The notes beneath the pieces are model-generated. The model did not search any database and was not told where the DNA came from. It saw only the letters and a program-made list of their open reading frames with translations. The position numbers were made by a program, and so were the translations under genes. Shown here one piece after another: positions 25,765 through 33,940 of a stretch of DNA of 64,000 nucleotides. Source of the DNA: an uncultured Verrucomicrobiota bacterium (GTDB lineage: Bacteria; Verrucomicrobiota; Verrucomicrobiia; Verrucomicrobiales; Verrucomicrobiaceae); assembly GCA_903838675.1 (NCBI GenBank), contig CAILZI010000027.1:1-64000 (forward strand), given 5' to 3'. Numbering within the stretch: the stretch's first letter is position 1; every line of letters starts with the position of its first letter.

Positions 25765-25920
25765 AAACCCGCCTGTGCCGTCCGAATACAAAGGGCTCAC
25801 GTATCCCATGAGACCAGGTGGGAACCCGCGTGATGAAGCTCTGTCTTCCAGTGAAGGCATGACATGTCACTTCAGCGCGTAGCCCCCGCAGTTGATGAAT
25901 CGGGCCGGGCCACAAAGCTC
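25727..25920 (-). ncRNA. Stand-alone small RNA, candidate 6S RNA
   Basis: The gap between two plus-strand genes holds a minus-strand transcript that ends in the terminator at 25727-25764. On the minus strand, GCTTTGTGGCCCG (about 25918-25906) can pair with CGGGTTTGAAAGC (about 25770-25758), closing a rod of about 160 nt. Inside, GCGCTGAAG pairs with CTTCATCACGC to form an apical stem, GGGCT pairs with AGCCC, and TCCCACCTGGTCTCATGGGA makes a small hairpin on the 3' side of an open region. A closing stem, central bubble with 3' side hairpin and apical stem are the 6S RNA layout. The exact 5' end is not known. Identity as 6S is inference; an RNA gene of some kind is well supported. Confidence 0.6.
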
Positions 25921-26083
25921 GAAAACGAACACCGCAGGAAATTTTTCAAAGAGCAGGCCGCAGCAAAACGCCGGACCAGAATGGGCAAAAGGTATCCTGT
26001 GATGAATGCATGATCAAGGACAGTGTCGCCTGTCTTCTTTGGAGAAATTCAAGCATGGCACGCGTTTGCATACCTTTGCTTTC
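25921..26083. other. Upstream region of the ncRNA and of the plus-strand gene
   Basis: This stretch lies upstream of the minus-strand ncRNA and of the plus-strand phosphoesterase, so it should carry both promoters. On the minus strand a weak TTGATC, 17-nt spacer, TACCTT pair lies near 26014-25986. I see no coding sequence or repeat. Confidence 0.3.
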
Positions 26084-27199
26084 ATGACGCGGTTTCTCCT
26101 TTTTCTGCTGCTCTGTTCCGCCTCTGAAGCGGCCACCATCCAGCGCCTCTGGCTGAGCTTTCAGCGCACAGAGCCGACGCACCTCTCGGTGAACTGGGAA
26201 ACCGCTCAGCCGGGGGATTCGGAGGTGTTCTTTGGAACCAGCGCCGCTCTGGGTATCAAGGCTTCCAAGACGGAGCAGGTCACCTTGCATCACGTCGAGA
26301 TTCCGATTTCTGACAAAGACGTGACGTATCATTATCAGGTGCGCTCAGGGGAAGAAACCTCCGCTGTTCACACCTTCAAAGGCATGCCTTCCAAAGAACT
26401 GCGCATCGCTATCGTGGGCGACTGGGGTTTTACCAAGCCAGACCTCGCCGCATTGATCAAGGATGACGTGCATGTGCTCATGACAGCGGGCGACAATGTC
26501 GGCAGCCTGCACCAAAAAGGCCGCGAGGGAACAAAGGCTTTCAGCTCGTTGATCGATTCCCAACCCGAACTGTTTCGCAGCACGCCCTTCATGCCGGTGC
26601 TGGGCAATCATGATCGCGAAATCCGGTCGCGTGGCCCGAAGCCGCCGCCCGAGGCGGTTTATGACGTGGAGGCTTCTGCATATCGTGAATTCTTCGCGCT
26701 GCCCGGCAATGAATGGAACTGGGTGCTCGCGTTTCCTGAGTTCGAGGCGCGCTTCGTTGCGCTCGATCTTGAACACACCAGTGACATGGGAACGACGTGG
26801 CAGACGGGGCATCCCTTTGACGCTACATCCGCACAGCTTGCCTGGTATCGGCAGCAGATGGAACCTCCGCGTGCTGGTCACACGATCACGATCCAAAATG
26901 AACGTAACGCCACGATGCGCGGCCAGCTGAAGGGTGAATGGGGCAGGCTGTTTCAGCAGGGTTCGGCCGTCATCACGGGCTTCGGATATTTCGCCGAAAG
27001 AGCCATGGTGGACGGTTTCCCGTATTACAACACGGCGCTCAAAGGTGATGGGGATCGCTACCCAGACCCCAAGTCCGCCTTCTTCGCCAGCGAGCACAGC
27101 TACGTGCTCCTCACCTTCAAGCCGAAGTCGCCGATGAAGATCGAAATCAAGCGTCTTGCAGGGCAGGTGCTCGATCAGCAGAGCTATCCGGCGAAGTAA
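26084..27199 (+). CDS. Exported purple-acid-phosphatase-like protein with degenerate active site
   Basis: From ATG 26084 this is 371 residues: signal peptide (MTRFLLFLLLCSASEA), an N-terminal Fn3-like domain typical of purple acid phosphatases (about 17-100), then a metallophosphoesterase core. The first three blocks are intact: GDWGF (112-116), GDN (136-138) and GNHD (174-177). The two C-terminal His blocks are missing: the expected GHxP region reads TITIQNERN and the expected GHxH reads ITGFGYFAE. It may be inactive, metal-altered or a binding protein. The frame is open from 26006, but the signal peptide fixes the start. Confidence 0.75.
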   Translation: MTRFLLFLLLCSASEAATIQRLWLSFQRTEPTHLSVNWETAQPGDSEVFFGTSAALGIKASKTEQVTLHHVEIPISDKDVTYHYQVRSGEETSAVHTFKGMPSKELRIAIVGDWGFTKPDLAALIKDDVHVLMTAGDNVGSLHQKGREGTKAFSSLIDSQPELFRSTPFMPVLGNHDREIRSRGPKPPPEAVYDVEASAYREFFALPGNEWNWVLAFPEFEARFVALDLEHTSDMGTTWQTGHPFDATSAQLAWYRQQMEPPRAGHTITIQNERNATMRGQLKGEWGRLFQQGSAVITGFGYFAERAMVDGFPYYNTALKGDGDRYPDPKSAFFASEHSYVLLTFKPKSPMKIEIKRLAGQVLDQQSYPAK

Positions 27200-27217
27200 A
27201 GCATTGTTAGGCGGAAG

Positions 27218-27232
27218 GTGTTAACATAACAC
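27218..27232. promoter_or_regulatory. Palindromic operator GTGTTA-N3-TAACAC, copy 1
   Basis: GTGTTAACATAACAC has perfect 6-bp arms around 3 nt and sits 63 bp upstream of the sialidase-like gene at 27296. The same arms recur at 40115-40129 before another sialidase-like gene, so a shared regulator is likely. The LacI-family protein at 35779-36822 is the only carbohydrate-type regulator in the window and is one candidate. Confidence 0.7.
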
Positions 27233-27295
27233 ACGGATTTGTCCCTCTGGGCCGTGAAGGTGGTGACCGGCGGCGTTCACTTTCCACATCCAACC

Positions 27296-29641
27296 ATGAA
27301 ACACACGCTTCTGCTTCTCTTTCTGTTTGCTGCGCAAGCTGTTGCTCAGGACAAGGCCCTGCTTGATCTCGCACTTGAACCGCCGGTCATCAACACGCAG
27401 CCGGGGCCTGAGTATGACGCCGAAAAGCGGCCGGGGAACATGATCATTGGCATCGACCGCACGCCGAAAGGCCGCCTGTGGGCCGCATGGGTTGGCAATG
27501 GTGATTCGCCAAACGGCTTCTTCATGCTCGCCTCAAGTGAAGACGATGGCAAAACGTGGTCCAAACCACGTGTCGTGATTGATCCGCAGGATGGTGAACT
27601 CAACGGCGTGAAATACGAGCGCCGGGCATTGGTGGGTAATCTGTGGGCTGATCCACTCGGGCGCCTGTGGTGCTTCTTTGATCAAGGCCTCGGCTACTTC
27701 GATGGCCGTTGTGGTGACTGGTACATTCGCTGTGATGATCCCGATGCCGCAGAGCCGAAATGGACTGCACCCGTGCGCTTTGCTGATGGTTGCACGCTGA
27801 ACAAACCCACCATCCTGAGCAATGGGGACTGGCTGCTACCGGTCTCGCTGTGGACTCGTGACCGCATGCATGGTCCCGGAGTGGACAAGGAAGCCTTCAA
27901 GGAACTCGATGGGATCCGCATGGCGAATGTGTATGCCAGCAGCGATCAGGGCAAAACCTGGACACGGCGTGGTGGCGTGGCCTTCCCACGTACGGACTTT
28001 GATGAGCACATGCTCGTCGAGCGCAAGGACGGCAGCCTGTGGATGCTTGCCCGCACCAAGGATGGCATCAGCGAGAGCACCTCCGCTGACAAAGGCGTGA
28101 CGTGGAGCGAGCCGCAGGCATCTTCGATTCAGAATCCCAGCGCGCGCTTTTTCATCCGCCGTCTCGCATCGGGCAAACTCATCTTGGTGAAAAACGGCCC
28201 CATCAATACGCGCCTGCCACGCCGCTCCAATTTGAAGGCCTTCCTTTCCAATGACGACGGCAAGACCTGGGGCAAGGGCTTCCTCATTGATGATCGTGCT
28301 GAAGTCTCCTACCCCGATGGCTTTCAGGCACCGAATGGCGACATCCACATCCTCTATGACTGGAACCGGCACACCGATGCGGAGATCCTGCATGTTAAGT
28401 TCACCGAGGAGGACATCACCAAGCAGGCTGAGATCGGCAAACTCACCATGGACCCCGAGGAGATCAAACGCCGGGCCACGGTAGGCAAGAACCTGGTCAA
28501 TAAAGCGCTCGCGCCCAAGCTGCCGAAATCCATCACACCCGATCCCACCTGGACGGCACAAGCACTTGAGGATGCCAAGCAGGACTTCAAGAGCATCCCG
28601 TATGACGGCATCACGCCCAACAAAATGGTGTGCGACACCACACTGCGTGAACTGCCGGATGGCTCCTGGATTCTCTTCATCCTTGCTGGTGGCGATACCG
28701 AACCCAGCCCCCTCAACTACACCGGCGTGACCCGCAGCACCGACCTGGGCAAGACCTGGACCCCGCTGGAGCCGTTTGATGTTGGCTTCCCACGCGAAGG
28801 AAAAACCATCGGCCAGGGCCCCACGGAACTCATGATCCTCGGTCAGCGCAGCACGCTGTTCTTTTCCACGCATTCGAAGCATTGGGCCAATGACTGGCGC
28901 TCCTGGTATCTCACCAGTGATGACTCCTTCAAGACCTGGAGCAAGCCCATCGAGGTGCCTGGTCGTCTCAAAGAGCGCACGTTCATCCGCAAGCACATCG
29001 TCTGCAAAGATGGCCGCATCATGCTCCCTTTCCAACATTACATCGGCCCTGATGACGAGCAGGACAAAGCGCCGCTGGACCGTGCCTTCACCAATCCGCG
29101 CAACGGTGTGCTCATCAGCAGCGACGGCGGCAAAACCTGGAGCGAGCACGGCAACATCCGCCTCACGCCGAACAGCCGCTACTTCGGCTGGGCGGAGAAC
29201 GATCTCTTTGAACATCCGGATGGCCGCATCACCATGGTCATCCGTGGCGACGGCCTTGGTGGCATGCTCTACAAAGCTGAAAGCAAAGATGGCGGGAAGA
29301 CCTGGCCCGAGTTTGCCAGCATCACGCAGATCCCCAATCCCGGCAGCAAAACCACGCTGTACAATCTTGGAGGAGATCGGGTGGCCATCCTGCATAATCC
29401 CAACAGCAAGCACCGCAGCCCCATGGCGTTGTGGCTCAGCTTTGACGGCATGAAGACCTGGCCCTACCAGCGCGTGCTCCAGCAGGAATCCGTCGATGGC
29501 CCCAAAGGCCGCATGAACTACCCCGACGGCTTTGTCAGCAAGGACGGCCAGTGGCTCCACTTCGCCTTTGATGACAACCGTCACCGCGCCGTGCACTACA
29601 GCGCGATGCTGCCACCGCTGGCAGGTGCAGTGAAGCAGTAA
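27296..29641 (+). CDS. Exported sialidase-like protein with two Asp-box propellers
   Basis: From ATG 27296 this is 781 residues: signal peptide (MKHTLLLLFLFAAQAVAQ) then two consecutive BNR/Asp-box beta-propeller domains (about 30-380 and 420-780). At least eight Asp boxes are visible, including SSEDDGKTW, SSDQGKTW, SADKGVTW, STDLGKTW and SSDGGKTW. The fold is that of exo-alpha-sialidases, but the canonical FRIP arginine motif of GH33 is not evident, so the glycan it acts on is open. Its second half is closely related to the next gene. An operator-like palindrome lies upstream. Confidence 0.85.
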   Translation: MKHTLLLLFLFAAQAVAQDKALLDLALEPPVINTQPGPEYDAEKRPGNMIIGIDRTPKGRLWAAWVGNGDSPNGFFMLASSEDDGKTWSKPRVVIDPQDGELNGVKYERRALVGNLWADPLGRLWCFFDQGLGYFDGRCGDWYIRCDDPDAAEPKWTAPVRFADGCTLNKPTILSNGDWLLPVSLWTRDRMHGPGVDKEAFKELDGIRMANVYASSDQGKTWTRRGGVAFPRTDFDEHMLVERKDGSLWMLARTKDGISESTSADKGVTWSEPQASSIQNPSARFFIRRLASGKLILVKNGPINTRLPRRSNLKAFLSNDDGKTWGKGFLIDDRAEVSYPDGFQAPNGDIHILYDWNRHTDAEILHVKFTEEDITKQAEIGKLTMDPEEIKRRATVGKNLVNKALAPKLPKSITPDPTWTAQALEDAKQDFKSIPYDGITPNKMVCDTTLRELPDGSWILFILAGGDTEPSPLNYTGVTRSTDLGKTWTPLEPFDVGFPREGKTIGQGPTELMILGQRSTLFFSTHSKHWANDWRSWYLTSDDSFKTWSKPIEVPGRLKERTFIRKHIVCKDGRIMLPFQHYIGPDDEQDKAPLDRAFTNPRNGVLISSDGGKTWSEHGNIRLTPNSRYFGWAENDLFEHPDGRITMVIRGDGLGGMLYKAESKDGGKTWPEFASITQIPNPGSKTTLYNLGGDRVAILHNPNSKHRSPMALWLSFDGMKTWPYQRVLQQESVDGPKGRMNYPDGFVSKDGQWLHFAFDDNRHRAVHYSAMLPPLAGAVKQ

Positions 29642-29661
29642 TAAGTAACCCAGACTGAAGC

Positions 29662-30810
29662 ATGAACCTCCGACTCTTTTTTGCCTGCATCCTCGCCTGC
29701 GGCAGCATCTCTGCGGCAGACTGGGGAAAGCAGGTTGCCGAGGATGCCAGGCAGGACCTCAAGAGCATTGTTTTTGACGGTCAAACCCCGAACAAGCTCG
29801 TCTGCGACGCCACTTTGCGCGAGGTGCCCGACCACTCCTGGGTGATGGTGATGCTGGGAGGTGGAGACACCGAGCCCCATCCTGAAAACGGCATCTTCAT
29901 CACCCGCAGCACGGATCGCGGTCAAACGTGGTCGCCCATGGAGCGGCTGGACTTTGGCTTCAAGCATGAAGGCGATACGATGGCCCAAGTGCCCAGCGAG
30001 CTGATGGTGCACGGACAGGGCTGCACGCTGTTTTTCTCCACGCATGATGGCATCTTTGGCGGCTGGAAATCGTGGATGGTGCGCAGCGATGACTCATGCC
30101 GCACCTGGGGCAAGGCCGAACCCGTGCCGGGGCGGCTGCAAGATCGCACGTTCATCCGTAATCACATCGTCACGCGGGATGGGCGCATCCTGCTGCCCTT
30201 CCAGCACTATGAGGGCCTGCCCACAGGTGCCCCGTTGCCCGAGGACAAATGGAAGCGCCTTTCCTTCCACATCAGCAACCCGCGCAACGGCGTGCTCATC
30301 AGCAGCGACGGCGGCAAAACGTGGAGCGAGCACGGCGACATCCGCCTCGCGAATGACGATGCTTACTGGGGTTGGGCTGAGAACAACATCGTGGAACTGG
30401 AGGACGGGCGCATCGCCATGATCATTCGTGGCGACCGTCTCGGCGGCGTGCTCTTCTATGCTGAATCGACGGATGGCGGACGCACCTGGCCGGCCACGGC
30501 GCACAAAACAGACATTCCCAATCCTGGTTCGAAGGCCACGCTGTATTCTCTGGGTGGCAACGCTGTGGCGATGCTGCACAATCCGAATCCGGCTCATCGC
30601 AGCCCGCTCGCGCTGTGGGTGAGCTTTGACGGCATGAAAACGTGGCCCTATCAGCGCGTGCTCGTCGCCGAGTCGGTGGACGGACCGAAAGGGCGGCTCA
30701 ATTATCCCGACGGCTTTGTGAGCCCGGACAAGCAATGGCTCCATTTTGCCTTTGATGACAACCGCCATCGGGCGGTGCATTACAGCGCGAAACTGCCGCC
30801 GTTGAAATAA
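29662..30810 (+). CDS. Exported sialidase-like protein, single propeller
   Basis: A 382-residue protein with a signal peptide ([18 protein letters not shown]) and one Asp-box propeller. Blocks such as [25 protein letters not shown] and [14 protein letters not shown] are nearly identical to the C-terminal half of the 781-residue protein 20 bp upstream, so the two arose by duplication (or the longer one by fusion). They are probably co-transcribed. The acidic and arginine residues expected of a true GH33 sialidase cannot be assigned by eye. It abuts the phosphofructokinase gene tail to tail with no spacer. Confidence 0.85.
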   Translation: MNLRLFFACILACGSISAADWGKQVAEDARQDLKSIVFDGQTPNKLVCDATLREVPDHSWVMVMLGGGDTEPHPENGIFITRSTDRGQTWSPMERLDFGFKHEGDTMAQVPSELMVHGQGCTLFFSTHDGIFGGWKSWMVRSDDSCRTWGKAEPVPGRLQDRTFIRNHIVTRDGRILLPFQHYEGLPTGAPLPEDKWKRLSFHISNPRNGVLISSDGGKTWSEHGDIRLANDDAYWGWAENNIVELEDGRIAMIIRGDRLGGVLFYAESTDGGRTWPATAHKTDIPNPGSKATLYSLGGNAVAMLHNPNPAHRSPLALWVSFDGMKTWPYQRVLVAESVDGPKGRLNYPDGFVSPDKQWLHFAFDDNRHRAVHYSAKLPPLK

Positions 30811-32115
30811 TCATTTCATCACCATCGGCTGTCCTGTGCATTCGAGCACGCTGTGCCAGAGCTCCTGGGTGGGATCCACCTTGCGGCGGCCATGGATGAC
30901 GAGTTCCAGCGGCAGATGCACGAAGGAATTATGCCAGCGGCCCACCAGCATGTTGGTCTTGCCAGCCATCGCTGCATGCACGGCGTTTTGGGCGAGGCGT
31001 GAGCAGTACACATTGTCCTGTGCGTTGGCCGGGACGCTGCGCACGATGTAGCTCGGGTCGATGTACTTGAGGTTCACCTCGGTCTTCCGCTCTTTGAAGA
31101 AGGCATTGATGCGGTCCTTCAAGAAGGGGCCGATGTCGCCGTAGCGTTTGTTGCCGCTGGCATCGGTGTCGTCGCCGGTTTGCATAAGGTGCTGCCCAGC
31201 CCCCTCCGCCACCACGATCACAGCGCTGCCACGTTTGATCAGCCGTTGCCTCAGAAATTCCAGGAAGCCGGCGTCGCCGTTCAGTTCAAAATGAACTTCA
31301 GGAATCAGCACAAAATCGACGTTGCTGCCCGCCAGTGCGGCATAGCAGGCGATGAAGCCGGAATCACGCCCCATGAGCTTGACCAAGCCGACGCCGTTCA
31401 CCGCGCCGGTGGCTTCGACATACGCGCATTTTACGGCCTGAACGGCGGCATCAAAAGCAGTCTCGAAACCGAAGCTCTTGTCGAGGTAGCGGATGTCGTT
31501 GTCGATGGTCTTGGGAATGCCGACGACCGCCTTTTTTAATCCACGCCGGTCGATTTCCTTCACGATCTCCGCCGCACCACGCAGGGTGCCGTCACCCCCG
31601 ATGACGAAGAGAATATCCACCTTCATGTCCTCCAGCGTGTCCACCATCTCGCCGATGTCCTGCTTGCCGCGCGAGCTGCCCAGCAGGGTGCCGCCAAAGT
31701 GGTGTGCCTGCTCCACGGACGAGGGCTTCAGCAGCAGCGGTGTATGGCCGAAGCGCTGCACCAGCCCCTCGTAGCCATAGCGGAAGCCATACACGCGTGC
31801 GACGCCATATTGCTGATGGCAGCGGTTCACGATGCCACGAATGATGTCGTTCAGACCCGGGCAAAGGCCGCCGCAGGTCACGATGCCGACCGTGGTCTTG
31901 GCCGGGTCAAAATAGATCATCTCCCGCGGGCCCGCCTCTTCATAGCTCGGCTTTGACACATCGCGCCCGTCTTCGAGCAGATGGCTGTGGTAGAGGATGC
32001 GATCTACTGCGTCCGATTTGTAGGGTGCTTCCACGCCGCCAATTCGGTGCAGTGGCGAATGAATCAAACAAGGGCCGAGCGTGGGGATGCTCGTGTCAGA
32101 AGGGGCTGGGGTCAT
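30811..32115 (-). CDS. 6-phosphofructokinase, long ATP-type
   Basis: From ATG 32115 this is 434 residues. Seen: TCGGLCPGLNDIIRG (80-94), GGDGTLRGA (173-181) and GIPKTIDNDI (199-208), plus GRDSGFIA and the C-terminal PSYIVRSVPANAQD. Gly after GGD (GGDG rather than GGDD) points to ATP rather than pyrophosphate as donor; the length and layout match the plant/spirochaete-like group. It phosphorylates fructose 6-phosphate in glycolysis. The frame is open to 32283, but residues upstream of MTPAPSD are not family-like. Confidence 0.9.
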   Translation of the reverse strand: MTPAPSDTSIPTLGPCLIHSPLHRIGGVEAPYKSDAVDRILYHSHLLEDGRDVSKPSYEEAGPREMIYFDPAKTTVGIVTCGGLCPGLNDIIRGIVNRCHQQYGVARVYGFRYGYEGLVQRFGHTPLLLKPSSVEQAHHFGGTLLGSSRGKQDIGEMVDTLEDMKVDILFVIGGDGTLRGAAEIVKEIDRRGLKKAVVGIPKTIDNDIRYLDKSFGFETAFDAAVQAVKCAYVEATGAVNGVGLVKLMGRDSGFIACYAALAGSNVDFVLIPEVHFELNGDAGFLEFLRQRLIKRGSAVIVVAEGAGQHLMQTGDDTDASGNKRYGDIGPFLKDRINAFFKERKTEVNLKYIDPSYIVRSVPANAQDNVYCSRLAQNAVHAAMAGKTNMLVGRWHNSFVHLPLELVIHGRRKVDPTQELWHSVLECTGQPMVMK

Positions 32116-32247
32116 GGCTGGTGGGAATTCTTTAGAGCAGGAGAAGTGCCATTCTCCCGATCCTCGCAGCACCTGACGGATACAAATGGCTTTCCGCGAA
32201 CCGTACAAGCAGGTTGCAAATGCACCCATCCCCTCCTGCTTCCAGCC

Positions 32248-32907
32248 ATGAACAGCGCCTTTCCCGACAGCCTTCGCCTGCAACTCCGCCAGACCGGCGT
32301 GATTGCCGTTTTGATGATCGACCGTGTTGAGGATGCCGTGCCGCTGGCGCGGGCCCTGCTCGCGGGCGGGGTGAATGGCATCGAGCTGACCTTGCGCACC
32401 GATGCGGCGCTCGAGTCGTTGCGGCGCATCCGGGCCGAAGTGCCGGAAATGACCGTAGGCGTGGGCACCATTCTCACGCCGCGGCAGGTGAACGATGCCA
32501 AAGAGGCTGGCGCGAGCTTTGGTGTGGCTCCGGGCATGAATCCACGAGTCGTTTCTGAGGCGATTTTAATCGGCCTGCCCTTCGCGCCCGGAGTGTGTAC
32601 GCCGACGGACATTGAGATCGCCCTTGAGGCCGGCTGCCGGGTGCTGAAGTTTTTCCCTTCAGAACCAAGAGGTGGTCTGATCTACATGCGCAGCATCATG
32701 GCGCCGTTCATGCATCTTGGTGTGCAGTTCATCCCCCTGGGTGGCGTGGGCGCTGGAAACGCTGCGCACTACCTGCGTGAGCCGGCCGTGCTCGCCCTGG
32801 GCGGTTCCTGGCTGGCGCCGAAGGAAATTGTGGCCCGGGGCGGGTGGGATGTGATCACCGCGCTGGCACGTGAGGCCACAGACATCGTCAAGCAAGTCCG
32901 TCCATGA
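32248..32907 (+). CDS. eda: KDPG/KHG aldolase
   Basis: A 219-residue class I aldolase: GVIAVLMID near the N-terminus, GIELTLRT with E46 and R50, GVGTILTP (71-78), and VLKFFPSE with Schiff-base lysine K134 (usual KFFPAE). It cleaves 2-keto-3-deoxy-6-phosphogluconate to pyruvate and glyceraldehyde 3-phosphate. It overlaps the KDG kinase start by 4 bp (ATGA), so the kinase product feeds straight into it. The pair would process ketodeoxygluconate from uronic acids or aldonic acids. Confidence 0.93.
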   Translation: MNSAFPDSLRLQLRQTGVIAVLMIDRVEDAVPLARALLAGGVNGIELTLRTDAALESLRRIRAEVPEMTVGVGTILTPRQVNDAKEAGASFGVAPGMNPRVVSEAILIGLPFAPGVCTPTDIEIALEAGCRVLKFFPSEPRGGLIYMRSIMAPFMHLGVQFIPLGGVGAGNAAHYLREPAVLALGGSWLAPKEIVARGGWDVITALAREATDIVKQVRP

Positions 32908-33935
32908 GCCGCGTCGTCACCTTGGGCGAAGTCATGCTTCGTCTTTCCACGCCGGGCCATGCACGTTTTCAGCAGGCCATGCCGGGCAGCCTGAATGCCT
33001 GCTTTGCCGGGGCGGAGGCCAGCATCGCGGTCTCGCTGGCCTACCTCGGCATTGATGCGGCCTTCGTCACCGCCTTGCCCATGAATGCCATCGCGGATGC
33101 CTGCATCGCCGATCTGCGCAGTCTGGGTGTCGAGACGAAACACATCCTGCGCACGAACGAAGGTCGCGTAGGCACCTTCTTTCTCGAACACGGCGTGAAT
33201 CAACGTGGTGGCAATGTCATCTATGACCGCGATGGCTCCGCTGTGGCCATTACGCCTCCACCCGCTTATGACTGGGACTCCATCTTCACCGGCTGCGAGT
33301 GGTTCGTGATCTCCGGCATCACTCCTGCGATCTCGCGGAATGCCACCGAGGTGGCCCTTGCCGCCGTAGAGGAAGCTGCGAGTCGTAAGATCCCGGTCGT
33401 GTGTGACATGAACTACCGCACCAAGCTCTGGCAGTGGGACCCGCCGCTCTCCGCCCGCGAACTGGCCACACGCACGATGAAAGAGCTTCTGCCATTCGTG
33501 CGGGTATTTGTCGGCGGCATCAGTGATGCGACTGCGATGCTCGGCATCGAGCACAGCGGCGATCTGCATTCTTTGGCGAAGCAGATCATCGCGCAGTTTC
33601 CTAACCTCACTCACGCCGCCTTCACCCTGCGGGATGGCAGTACCTCTGCCGCTCAATGTTTCAGCGGCGCGCTATACGAAGCCGCGACTGACACGCTTCA
33701 CACTGCGACCCGCTACTCGATCACCCAGATCATCGACCGCCTCGGCGCCGGGGATGCCTTCACCGCCGGTCTCTTGTTTTCGTTCCTCCAAAAGTCTGAC
33801 GCGCAAACAGCCATCGACTTTGCCACCGCTGCGGGTTGTCTTGCCCACTCCATTGAGGGCGACTACAACTACAGCACCCGCACCGAAATCGAAACCCTCA
33901 TGCAAGGCGACGGCGGAGGCCGCGTCAGCCGTTAA
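32904..33935 (+). CDS. kdgK: 2-keto-3-deoxygluconate kinase (PfkB family)
   Basis: A 343-residue ribokinase-family enzyme: TLGEVMLRLSTPGH at the start and DRLGAGDAFTAGLL with the catalytic base D284. FVISGITPAIS and VVCDMNYRTKLW are blocks typical of KDG kinases. It is translationally coupled to eda (4-bp overlap) and followed 6 bp later by pepF. It phosphorylates KDG for Eda. Assignment over other PfkB kinases rests mainly on that pairing and on the MNYR block. Confidence 0.9.
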   Translation: MSRVVTLGEVMLRLSTPGHARFQQAMPGSLNACFAGAEASIAVSLAYLGIDAAFVTALPMNAIADACIADLRSLGVETKHILRTNEGRVGTFFLEHGVNQRGGNVIYDRDGSAVAITPPPAYDWDSIFTGCEWFVISGITPAISRNATEVALAAVEEAASRKIPVVCDMNYRTKLWQWDPPLSARELATRTMKELLPFVRVFVGGISDATAMLGIEHSGDLHSLAKQIIAQFPNLTHAAFTLRDGSTSAAQCFSGALYEAATDTLHTATRYSITQIIDRLGAGDAFTAGLLFSFLQKSDAQTAIDFATAAGCLAHSIEGDYNYSTRTEIETLMQGDGGGRVSR

Positions 33936-33940
33936 ATTTT

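Noticed and set aside
25560..25860. Small minus-strand open frame across the ncRNA
   Set aside because: It would have to read through the strong terminator hairpin at 25733-25764, and no Shine-Dalgarno or family feature supports it.
25727..25920. tmRNA, RNase P RNA or SRP RNA as identity of the ncRNA
   Set aside because: No T-loop with CCA-like 3' end, no GAGGAAAGTCC-type RNase P core and no GGAAGGAAGCA-type SRP loop were seen.
27836..29596. Long open frame (586 codons) on the minus strand
   Set aside because: It is antisense to the sialidase-like gene, which has Asp boxes in the right frame throughout.
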